Shown here: one piece after another, positions 22,411-33,500 of the stretch
How positions within the stretch are numbered: the first letter of the stretch is position 1
Layout: each line of letters begins with the position of its first letter
NCBI RefSeq assembly: GCF_032854445.1
Contig: NC_088302.1
Span: 31,839,979 to 31,903,978, forward strand
Length of the DNA stretch: 64,000 bases
Reading direction: 5' to 3'
DNA from: Liolophura sinensis
Taxonomy: Eukaryota; Mollusca; Polyplacophora; Chitonida; Chitonidae
The notes under the pieces: model-generated
Seen by the model: only the letters and a program-made list of their open reading frames with translations
Databases searched by the model: none
What the model was told of the DNA's origin: nothing
Position numbers and translations under genes: made by a program

Positions 22411-24858
22411 CTCGTTTTTTTTTATCATACATACTCAGGAATGTTTGACTTTTATGATTGCAGACAGTTTGTTATTATTCATTCATTTGATTGGTACGTG
22501 TTTAGTTCCGTATATACAAAAATTTTCAGTTCTATGAGGGCAGTTTAAACAAGAATTATTTACTTATGCGACAGCGACCAAATATGATCGACATATTACA
22601 CAATAATGTATAATACTGTAACGCGGTTTATTACGATGGGAGCACGGGTACCAGTTTTTATTATAAGTCAGAGTGTAAGAGTCATCTCATAAGATCATAT
22701 ATATACCTATTTATTTAGTTCATGGGACAAGGTTCAAGATCTCACATATTGGTACTGTAACAAGGTCATTTGCTTCTTATTTATATAACGCGCTTGGGAT
22801 ATGTCATGTTATGATGCTGTTTGTATGACGTCATTCCTCGCCACTCCGTCTACAGCTATCCTGAAAGGAGTGCTTTGTGTTATTTTACTGCCTAGTTCTG
22901 GGCGATACCAGGTAAATAGAAACCATATTGTTTACATCATTCTATCTATGTAATAATGACCTTTAGTTAGCGTTCGTTAACGTTTATATATAGTCCTGAT
23001 AAGCTGCATTTCTGAGTTCTTTTTAACAGTTAGTATGACGTTGATGGCTGCCTCAAAATAACATGGCTACAGTTAGCGGAAAGTTCAAACCGGTGCGCAA
23101 GTTGTACGGATGGTCATCACATGTTCAATGTCATTTACCTATTTCTGCATCATAACGTTATGTTATTCTGTAGACTTTTCTATTACTTTCAGCGAGATAA
23201 ATGGTTCGTTCTATCTTGAATTTTGTTATGACTTGGTATAACCAATTATTCCGCATGTAGTTTGGTGTGTTCCTGGTCAACAGGCGTACTTAAGTTTATC
23301 GAGATTTGTCTGATAATTTTTTTGCAACGTTATCGTTTGCAACAATATTGCTATGCTTTTATGTTTTCGGCTTTATAATTTGTATTGAGAACATATATTG
23401 GTGCGCACAGTTTGCCAAGCGTTTCCTGTGTATAACTGTGTATACTAGTATAACTGTACATACGATAATAAGTAATGACCAGATCTCGGAGTTAAAGATA
23501 CTTAAATATGCATAGTTCTCTAGTGTACACGAATTGTTTATTGTATATGTTTGAAATGAACATATCTGTGTAACATTACCTATGTCACATTCTGTGTTTA
23601 TGTTCATAGGGTTATTCACGGGACCAGTAAATAAAATTGTACACATGAAGAGCTCGCCACCACAAATCGTGTGCGTTTCGATCGTTTTCCACGTCACAGT
23701 ACCACCCAGGGTGGCCAAATCTCGTTGCTATTTTTAAGATGGTACATGTCTTTAGTTCATGTTTCCATGGGATAGTCTTCGTAGTTATGTAGCTTTGTCT
23801 GGGTTATGCCCCTTTTAATAACGTACCTATTGCTCCGTATACTAACTCATATATCGCCAACAGTCATACAATAGCGGCGTTATTTGAGCCCTCGAAATCA
23901 CTTGAAGCAAATACAGTACTTCCTTAACTAATTCAAGCTATTCTTCTAAAAATATAGTGGCGGATTTGTTGATGAAAGATGACGTTTTAGCCCCACCTGG
24001 CATGGGTAGAGGGGTGAGCTACAGGGGCGAGGACTGCATCAGCAAATTTCTTTGCTGAAAGAAAACGACAAAAGACATAAGCTTTATATTTTGTAACATT
24101 ATAGGGCATTCTATCGTGGTTGTGTTAACAATTAACTGTTGATTTCAACTTTAATAATCACTCGTAATTTCAAAATGGCACACAGGAGGGTTCTTTCCAT
24201 GACCCCAAACACCAAACGAAACTGCAGTATCTGTGATTCTTTCAAGGCGACTTTCACACTCTCATTTATCTGTCAGTGAGTGTCATGGATATTTCAGTAA
24301 AATCTTGCTCCTTAAGTTGATGCCTTAATTGCGTGGTAGCTTTAATTACGGAACCCTTGGTGTTTGCAGCCACTGGTTCGTTGCAAGGTCAAGCTGTCTA
24401 GATAGAGGAGATTTCTCTTCTCGTCCGAAAAACAAAGTTTCAAGATTCATCAAAATCACCATGAAATATGATTGTTTGTGGACGTTTAGACCTTGATTCT
24501 ACACGTAAATCTTTCAAGTGCAACACTTTTTGATTTCGAAGAACACTCCTTAGAAAAATGTTTTTTTTTTCACTGTACGGTTTCATTCACCCCTACAGTC
24601 TGTTTCTTTTTATCCAATGCACGAATGAATGAATGAAAGGTTATGTAAGTTTGTAGGTGTTTTGTTTAGTTGGACAAATCCGTAAACAGGGAGAAGACCG
24701 TCAGGCGACAGTTCTGGCTTGATTTCTCAGCAATGAAAGCCGTTGGAGCCATCATGTTTCGACCAAGTGTTTTAAAACACTTTAAAATACCTTGATTGGT
24801 TACGCTCTACAACAGTTATGCTGCACTCTCTGTTTTTTTACTCCGTAACGCAAATCAG
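22411..24858. other. Unassigned stretch
   Basis: The longest frame is 119 codons on the minus strand at 23,359-23,718. It contains one hydrophobic segment (IWSLLIIVCTVILVYTVIH) followed by basic residues, and several Asn-X-Ser/Thr sites before it, so it could read as a small type I membrane protein. It has no visible signal peptide, no domain and no splice support. I leave it uncalled. The rest shows nothing recognisable. Confidence 0.4.
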
Positions 24859-24990
24859 TCAGTTCAATTTGACCCCATCACTGTAATCCATCAGGGCGAT
24901 AAAAGCTTAGCTCTGATTGGTTGTAAGCAAATCAGCGATCATTCAGTGCTAAGCTGACGGATTACAAGTGATGGAGACAGGTTGAACTGA
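24859..24990. mobile_element. Fold-back MITE (132 bp)
   Basis: The left arm TCAGTTCAATTTGACCCCAT then CACTGTAATCCATCAG pairs with the right arm, whose reverse complement reads TCAGTTCAACCTGTCTCCAT then CACTTGTAATCCGTCAG. CTTAGC is shared at the inner end. The arms are about 42 bp and the spacer is short, so the whole element can form a hairpin. It has no coding content. Confidence 0.75.
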
Positions 24991-27955
24991 ATGCCTGGTT
25001 GCCCCATTATCATAGTAGTGTCTTCATTCACGAATGACATTTCCATTAAGAAATCATTTGCTTCAGAGTCCTTTCAGTTCTGCATTTATGGAACAAGTAT
25101 GTCTGTATGCATTTTAATGTAGTAGTTTAGCAGTCTGCAATTTAGCAAGTGGCAAAAACCTTATGTGACGTCACTGTTTACAATATTGTCAGAGAAGGAC
25201 ATAAAATAGCCAGTGTTTTAAAGGTAATTTACTAGGTTGTATTTCGTCTGACATACACTTCATAATTGTATGTTTTTCTTTACTGTCTTTAACTTCAAAG
25301 TAGACATTTACACTCTGCAGAGAGTGTTACGGTAGAATTCAGTCTTAATCTTAAGTGTTTGGCAGTACTTTTACAGTTACCAGTACTCTTGATTGAAAGT
25401 CCAAAAATCTGAGCAAAGGTTTACTCTGACATTGTAGTTTCAGACGTGTAGATATGTAACCAAATGACACGAACGTTTACTTACCTGAGCTAATCTACCT
25501 TAACTTACAGTAATAATCGGTGTGAATAAAAGAACTACACACCCAGGCATTTAAACTATGGATAAACTGTTATCAACCCAGCTGAAATCCTTGCAAATCT
25601 TACATGTACAGGTCAACTGAATATTCAGCTGATTGTGTGCATGAAATATAGACAAAATGTGGACTGCTGAATTTTCTTTGTTTCATAAACAATACAAGCC
25701 TCCCTTTTACATTGGTCTTATTATATTATTAACTGAGGGCCCACGATGTATTGACATTTCTCTTGTTTTTCATTATTTGAGCAAACGCCTTATATGTGTT
25801 ATAAGGTGATTTTTCATTTAATCAAAATGTGTGATAAATCTACCATTGCAGAAAGGTTATCATGTCTTAATTTACTTCTACTGATCCTATAAACATATTA
25901 ATATGTTTGACCACCTCAGGTGATACCAATATCATGTTTGGCCCATGAACTAATTTACCTAGCTGATTACTGTTTAAAACCATATACTTGATAGTTTTTC
26001 ACGTGTACCATGGGAATCTGTTTCGTGGATTGAGGACATCGGGATCAACCCTGAACTTGGGTAAATTCGTTAGGATCTTTCCCACGTGTAACGTACAAAT
26101 AGATGCACATGAACTATACCGGTGAAAAACAGTCAGGTGGTCTTTAAAAAAGTGTAAGACTACGACTGTTTATTCTCACCCAGGCCTAAGACAGCGACAT
26201 GGGATGAATCCGCAAATTCCATATCCAAGGCTGGAATTGAACCTGTACCTTGGTTGCAGTCCGTCCTTTTCTCACCCTACATGTAAATATATACCGAAGG
26301 CCTACGGAAACCTTGTGCTCAGAGAACCCACCTGGTGAACTAAACACTTCAAAAACACGAACGTGAACTTAAGTTTGAACTGAGTAACTTTTCCAACGCA
26401 CAGAAGAGCAAAAAAAGTAAGCAAAAGTATACTCATACACATGCATATTGCTACTCACATATAAATATTAATAAACGTGAATCATTAATCTGTTTCACTT
26501 ATACGCCAGTGCGCTCATTTATTATTCAACAAAAAAGTGCATCCGGATTTTAAAAATTGTAGGATAAATTAATTACGCTGCCACGATGTGTGAGCAAGGG
26601 GATCCAGTACTTTAATTAAGCAATGCCGGTTTGACATGGATTTATATATTTGTAAGCGTACGTACTTAATGCTTTACTTCCATATGCCGACTGCATGCAT
26701 TACAAACGCTGACACATATCCAAATTAAAATGTTATACACCTTTAGTTGGAAGTATATATAATATATCAGTGTACATGTGTCGGGATTTCCTCCAGATAT
26801 ATAAAAGTGATAATTCATACCGCATATGCCTATATAATATCATAATTATTATTACTTTTTTGTTATTAAAGAGCTCTCGATGTTCGACGGGACTTGGTGG
26901 CAAAAAGCAGTCAACGTTTGTTAAAGAGGGCTTGTCTTTCGCCAGTGTAATCCAGAGATCTGCTGATGTGAAATGTCGCTGGTTTACAAAAGGCACTGTC
27001 TAGGCCTGCACATCATAGATCACCATGCAAATTTTTAGATTTGCCATGTCAAGACGAACAGCCTAATGCTAACTTTATTGATGTAATACATTGGCTCCAT
27101 AAACCATTAAATAATAAAAAAAAGAAGGCCAACATTACTATTAACATAAATCTAAAATATGGAAGCTAAAAAAAATGCGAACACATTCCTATCCTCCTAT
27201 TTTCCTGAAGTCACGCATAAATGGATCATAAACTAAATGTAGAAAGAACCTAATCATAACTCATGCCCCAGCTCACTAAAATCCCTGTTGAAATAGTAAG
27301 GACAAGCTGACACCTGAATGTACCCGTAACTGCACCATGAGCACACATTCATGACCGAATTATTTCAGGTATAAACGAGACGTAACTGATACTTCCTGGG
27401 TCACAACAAACCACGTAGAATCTGATCTTTTTCCACAATTTTACTCGGTTAGAAAAGTTCTACAAAAAAATAAATCCAACTATCCTGGGCAGTTTTTAAT
27501 GCTCTTTCATCTGTTATATACTTCATTTTAGGGTGGTCTTTGCTTTTAAGCCAAGAGGATTGGCCATATATGCGCCTGTCTTTTCACAACCTTACACATC
27601 TGTCAAAATATGATGCTTTGTCATTTAAACTGGGTACCCTTGACCTCCTAATTCCTCTGTTTGCAAGTTAGATCAGATGGTGACTGTAGTGATTCAAGTA
27701 GGTCAGCCGTCCCAGAACACATACTTGATTGATAACGACTTCCGTCACAAGTGTTTAAGAGTTATATCCCTTTAACCCAAATCTCACCAAATCACAAATT
27801 ACCCATTACTGAGCACCGAGCATCCAATTTCGGCCACACAGGAGATAATTCCAGAGTTAAAACGTCCACTGTTTATTAAACGTTGCTGATAAACTTTGTT
27901 AGATTGTCCTTTGGGTTCATCTTTCTGTATTTTGATTGATTTTCTCATGTGCTTC
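24991..27955. other. Mostly unassigned, with a likely old SINE near 26,050-26,290
   Basis: At 26,225-26,275 the minus strand carries a B-box-like GTACAGGTTCAATTCCAGCC after a run like AAGGACGGACTGCAACC. This resembles the head of the old SINE at 33,846-34,172. Elsewhere there are only short frames, some overlapping on both strands (26,733-27,003). I find no exon. Confidence 0.45.
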
Positions 27956-28130
27956 TATTGTTGTTGTTTAATGCCATAATTAGGAATTGTTCACTAATAC
28001 GATGGCAGTCAGTTTTATGGGTGGTGGAAACTGCATGGAGAGGCTAGGGGTAAACCACCAACATTTGGCAAGTCCCTGACACTCTTTCCCATGTGTAATT
28101 TACAGATATGGATGCTACACTGGCTAAAGA
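27956..28130 (-). repeat. Old SINE fragment, family C
   Basis: Shares TTTAATGCCATAATT, TTCACTAATACGATGGCAGT, GGTGGAAACTGCATGGAGAG, AAACCACCAACATTTGGCAA and CCCATGTGTAATTTACAGAT with the copies at 33,846, 41,205 and 54,205. It is a diverged, 5'-truncated retroposon. Confidence 0.6.
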
Positions 28131-28399
28131 CAAGTGGTGTGTTGACGAAATTGGTTTTGAAGGTTAATTACATTTAATCATGCTTCATTAATACCAGTAT
28201 GTATCTACGGTTTTTTTTTTTTTTTTGTTACTATAGTCTTTTTGGATTCCTTCATCACTGTCACATGATTTTCAATTGCTACCAGAGAGATGCGTATGTT
28301 TTGGCCCCAAAACCTTTCTTCTACATTTGGTCTTTATCTTGAATGAGGTTTTATTCACTCAGCTGTGAATATTTTGTTCTCCTTAATAATATTCTTAAC

Positions 28400-28592
28400 C
28401 TCCTTGGTCGTACTTAAGTATATTTCACTTATGCATCTGCGGTCAGTAGGCCTTCAGGCCGGGGGGGGGCGCGGTATCCGCAGGTTACTGGCTGACCTCT
28501 CTGAGTATGACCGGAGATAAAGCCACCATGACCATGAGCTATACTTGATCTCATAGCGACTGGATTGGCGAGACACTCCTGGGTTATCAGGC
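28400..28592 (-). repeat. SINE family A, diverged antisense copy
   Basis: The plus strand reads ACTTAAGTATATTTCACTTA, then ATCCGCAGGTTACTGGCTGA, GAGTATGACCGGAGATAAAG, GATCTCATAGCGACTGGATT and GGCGAGACACTCCTGGGTTA. This is the reverse of the family A body, B-box region and post-A-box sequence. The ATAAATA tail is missing. Confidence 0.75.
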
Positions 28593-29925
28593 TGTGCTAC
28601 ATTGCAGCGTAACAGCATAGAGATGGATGTGTTTTTACACAGCTTGGAGCCCACATATGTACGTGGGAAATGGTATGCAGTGATGCCCTTTACCTTCACT
28701 GTAAATGAGACCATGCATTAAGAAAAAATTCATAAATTCTCATGCACTAATGTTACCATTTATCAGAGAAAAACAAAATTAATGACCTTCTCCAAACCTT
28801 TCAAAATTCATGACTTTTCAGTTGTTTTCATGACCTTGGCTTCCCTGTGAGATTGTGATCCAAAGAACCATCAGTTTAGCCAGAGACTGGAAAATGTGGC
28901 TGATAAGTAACTATTCACCTAATGAACACATTTGCATAACTTCAGAGATGGATGCCTCAAGGGTAGTCCCTGACAGAATGTTAAGTGCAAACTTTGATGC
29001 TGTGAAGAAGCAAGATCTCATCTTTGTCCCATCCCCAGGGATATCGTGTAAGATCAAAATTTCTCGGTTATTTGTTTCTTTATTTATCTGTGCTGTTGAA
29101 CACCATGCTCAAAGATTTTTTCACATATGCGATGGTCACTTTCACGGTTGTGAAAAAAACCAATGACTTTTGGCCAGTTACCAAAAAACTTTCCAAAGTG
29201 TTAACAAATGTTAGACTGGGTAAAATGGCCGGGTCAATATCGTCACCCGTTTATTGACACCCGTCCGACAGCGGCTGATGTGAAGGGGGAATCCACCAGC
29301 TTCCCGCCCAATGTCAGGACACACATTGCGTGTACAAGAGATTGAAAGACAACAGCAAACCACTCTGTCATGACGCATTGCCCACTTTGTCTATTAAAGT
29401 ACAATACATAATGCTGAGAACAAATTAACTTGTTTATTATGAGATGTTCCATTTTTTTTTTCCATCCATGAAACAACAATTATTCAGGTGAAACAAAACA
29501 ACATATGTTAACATGGAATAATGAGGTTTGACATCAGCATAACATCAAATTCTGGCTGAATACTGTCAGGTTTGAACAATGACACCAAAGAACAGCATGG
29601 TTTCCAAATACACTTCTTGTACAAACTCCTTATCAAAACACACTGCTATTAAAGGTTTATGTGAGGTACACAGCAGTATAAAGAAAGGATCACTGGAATT
29701 CACAAGGCTCTGGGGTATCAGTTATTTTGTCTTGCCAACAAAGGCACATTTACATAGTAGACAGGCCTACAGTACAGTACCTCTCTTACTGATAGGCTGA
29801 TGGAACGGAGACAAAAGTAGCAATACAGCTGTTCCCCTATCCACCATTAGTGCAACACTACAAAGGCAAGGGTCTACTGTTCAATGAATACGTCTGTTTT
29901 TAATAAAACTATGTCTTGCACACCT
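28593..29925. other. Unassigned downstream flank
   Basis: A 103-codon plus frame at 28,855-29,166 and others overlap here without any domain or splice support. On the minus strand this region lies downstream of the Gemin5 stop and could hold the end of its 3' UTR. Confidence 0.4.
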
Positions 29926-30150
29926 TTGATTTATTTATTTATTTCACTGGTGTTTTTAAGCTGTACTCCAGAATATTTCACATATACGACGGTCAGTGTG
30001 TAAAAATGGCAACTGTCAGCCGATGAAATGCCACGTTCAAGGGAGGCGAGTGCGTGAAATGTTGGGTTTCATGTCATAAACATTTTGTCTGACAACACGT
30101 CTGTACCTACGACCATTCCCAGCTTGCTGGCAGACCTTCCAACTGTAAGT
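29926..30150 (-). repeat. SINE family A fragment downstream of Gemin5
   Basis: The plus strand starts with TTTATTTATTTATTTCACTG, then GTACTCCAGAATATTTCACA and TATACGACGGTCAG, the reverse of the family A tail. A later piece, GCTGGCAGACCTTCCAACTG, matches the body, with a degraded or inserted section between. On the minus strand the tail gives overlapping AATAAA hexamers about 375-390 nt beyond the Gemin5 stop. They could act as its poly(A) signal. Confidence 0.65.
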
Positions 30151-30315
30151 ATGGGCTACTAAATTATGTACCAAATTAGGAAGAAATAACTGGATATAAC
30201 GGCTGCCTAAGTCGACACACCCAATATTGTTAGATCTCACTTTGTGCCTCTCTGTCCATCAGCATATTCGTAAAACAGGTGTTGTATCTAATGTAGTAAT
30301 GTACTGTGGATGCTT

Positions 30316-30519
30316 TTACCTACAATGTGGCACTGCTGATGGTTGGTTTTTCAGCCTTTTGGCTGCGAAGAGTTCCCTGTCAAGGGACGTAACAGAAAAG
30401 AACAGTGCCCAATCTGCAACTCTTTCACTAAACCAGATTTTGTCTTCCACTGACTGTAGGCCGATATCACATATATCAAGAAGCAATCCTGCACTGTGCA
30501 ACGGGTTTGGAAAAATGAC
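30316..30519 (-). CDS. GEMIN5: Gemin5 last coding exon
   Basis: Acceptor TCTTTTTTTCAG|GTC, in phase with exon i. It encodes 67 residues beginning VIFPNPLHSAGLLLDICDIG and ending in a basic helix (DRELFAAKRLKNQP) before TAA at 30,318-30,316. The FP-x-P...LLLxI start resembles the last conserved helices of Gemin5. The very end is not conserved. AG|GTAAAAG overlaps the stop and could be a donor, so a further exon cannot be excluded. Confidence 0.72.
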   Translation of the reverse strand, partial: VIFPNPLHSAGLLLDICDIGLQSVEDKIWFSERVADWALFFSVTSLDRELFAAKRLKNQPSAVPHCR

Positions 30520-33500
30520 CTGAAAAAAAGACGGAAAACAACCTAAGCACAACAATATCGCTCATGGAGCACCTGATAACAAGTGCAAATCATTTTCTTT
30601 AATTTATGAAAATATTTTATCTAGTATCACCACAGAATCATATCAAATCAAGTTTTGAATTACGGAAGTTGACCACATTATCAGTTTTACGCAACTATGC
30701 ATTAATGAGGAGTTAGCTTAGTAAGTTTAGTTTGTATTATAACCCGAAAATGCAGCTAATTCTGGGGACATAAAAAATGCCGAGGATATCACATGAGCTC
30801 TCTCTTTTTCTTTTTTTAGCTATTGGAGCTATCAAGTTTCTCTAACATGGCGCATCTCATGGCCTCCTAGTAATTCCAGATTAAAAGTTATTTACAGAGT
30901 TATCATGCACGTCAGAAAAAAAAATGGTTATGACTGTTAAGGTCTATTTCCACACCTTTTCCGAAAGTTACAATGCATGTTGTCTTAATTTTCTTCTTTT
31001 GTTACAGATTTCTCTGCTCACCTGATCTGCATCAGGTCCCCTCAGTAGTTCCCCTTTGATGAACTCCTCTTCCTGCTGCAGTATATCCTGGGTGATATAA
31101 GGCTGTGTGTATTTTTTATCCACAGGTAAGCTATTCCACTCTGCAGGAAGGCTGCCATTGTCATGGGACCAGGAGAAATCCAAGCTCTTTCGACGCGACA
31201 TTTCTGAGCTGATGGCAGATCCTTCCGGGCTGTCCTTCCAGAGGATTTTTTTGGGCTTCACATAGTCATGGAATGGAGAATTCAGATTAGGGGACTGTAA
31301 ATAGTCTGATGACAGGGAAGGATGTTTCCACAAATCACTGATAGAAACATAGTTGTCTAGCCCTGCAATGTTGAAAGTTTCATTTGGCAAACCAACAACA
31401 ACGTCTGAAAGTAAGCCTGGCAGTTGTTTCTCACCAATGGATTGTTCTTCCACGACAATATCACTCTTGCTTTCGGTGTCTGCTTGCACTCCCGTACCAT
31501 TTGTGAGATGCGGTACCTTTTCAGCACCATTGTTTTTCACAGGGGAAGTTGTCTGCTGCTCGCTGTTTTCTCCATTCGACTGTTGCTCACCAGAGTTGTC
31601 TCCCCTAGTCTGGGTCTGGATGAGCTCAGTCTGATGGAGCAGAAGTTGTGACATGGCTCTATGCACATACCCAAGTGTTTCTGTCAGAGCCACACGTTTG
31701 CCCTGAATATCCCATAGTAGACACTTTGATAAATACTTCAGTTTAGATAACGTAATGTCCCATCTGGGAGATTGCGCCAGAGTTTTATCACAGACTTCTG
31801 GCGACAGGCCTAAGAGGAGAGATGCCTCTTGTTGAGACTCAGTCCCCTGATCTATAGGTTCCTCACTTACCTCACCTGAACTTGAGCTTCGGCTCTTTTC
31901 TGAAGACAAAGCTCCAGAAAGTGGCGCTGAACCCTGTGTTAAGTCCAAAGAGGGGCCTGGTGTGTCACTGTTTAAACACTTTGAGCTTTTGTTACACATA
32001 CTCACAGATGAACCATCCTTTGTAGGAGAATCTGACCTTGACGCGTTGTTAACACCGACCTCCAAGGAAACTGCAGAGTTTGCAGTTCCCTTACAAGGTT
32101 CATCCACAGAGCTTTCTGTTTTTTGTGGATTTTCAGTCATGCTTTTGGAGTTTGACTGAGATGATTCTCTGCACTCGCCACTGACACCAGCACTTTCAGA
32201 TTCACCTACAACATTAACTTCAGGGGTGTTGGCCGTGGGATGTGACAACTGTTCCTGCAAATGGTAAACTACGGCAACGTAGTAATACGCTCTGAGACAG
32301 TCCAGCTCTCGACATCGTAGGCCGCCGTTAGAGACCAGGTCATCCTCCCTAGGCTCTGACCAGTATTTCCGGGTGGCATACGACTTCATAGAGCTGCTGT
32401 ATGGATTGTGATTATCTATGTTCATCAGAACTCTCAGAGCCGTCACCTCGTGCTGCAGCTTCAGAACATAGTTCGGACCTACAACAATGGGCAAGAAAAA
32501 AAACAGAGGTGAATTTTATGTTTTTCTTATTGCTGTTTACAGCCTACAACTATGGGCAAGAAAAAAACAGAGATGAATTTTAATTTTTTTTCTTATTGCT
32601 GTTTACAGTCTACAACAATGGGCAAGAAAAAAAAAACAAGGTGAATTTTAATTTTTTCTTATTGCTGTTTACAGTCTACAACAATGGGCAAGCAAAAAAC
32701 AGAAGTGAATTTTAATTTTTTTTCTTATTGCTGTTTACAGTCTACAATAATGGGCAAGAAAAACAGAAGTGAATTTTAATTTTTTTCTTATTGCTGTTTA
32801 CAGTCTACAACAATGGGCAAGCAAAAAACAGAGGTGAATTTTAATTTTTTTTCTTATTGCTGTTTACAGTCTACAATAATGGGCAAGAAAAACAGAAGTG
32901 AATTTTAATTTTTTTCTTATTGCTGTTTACAGTCTACAACAATGGGCAAGCAAAAAACAGAGGTGAATTTTAATTTTTTTTCTTTTCTTATTGCTGTTTA
33001 CAGTCAACAACAATGAGGAAGAAAATACACAGGTGAATTTTATTTTTTTTTTCTTATTACTGTTTACAGCCTAAAACAACAGGAAAGAAAAACAGAGGTG
33101 ATTTTTTTTCTTATTGCTGTTTATGGCCTCCAACAATGGGTAAGAAAAAACAGAGTGAATATTTTTTTTCTTATTGCTGTTTATGGTGTACAACAGGTAA
33201 GAAGAAAAACAGAGGTGAATTTTTTTTTTGTTTTTGTTGCTGTCCTACAATAATGGGCAAGAAAAACAGAGGTTAATTTTGTTTATTTTTTTCTTATTGC
33301 TGTTTATAGCCTACAAAAATGGGCAAGAAAAAAAGGATTGAATTTTGATTTTTTTTTTCTTATTGCTGTTTACACAGGTTACAAATTGGTTACAAATGTC
33401 CAGTTGTTATGTGATGTCATGAAGTCACAATAGCTTTCACGAAATGGAATGAATAGTACTGCTGTGATGAGAAAAGGGTGTTGGGATATTGGATGTGGTG

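Noticed and set aside
23359-23718. 119-codon minus frame with a membrane-like segment
   Set aside because: No signal peptide, domain, splice or promoter support; one hydrophobic stretch is common in AT-rich DNA.
30968-31021. Unspliced Gemin5 C terminus ending in RRKLRQHAL
   Set aside because: A consensus donor CAG|GTGAGC and an in-phase next exon with a strong acceptor explain the sequence better, though intron retention is possible.
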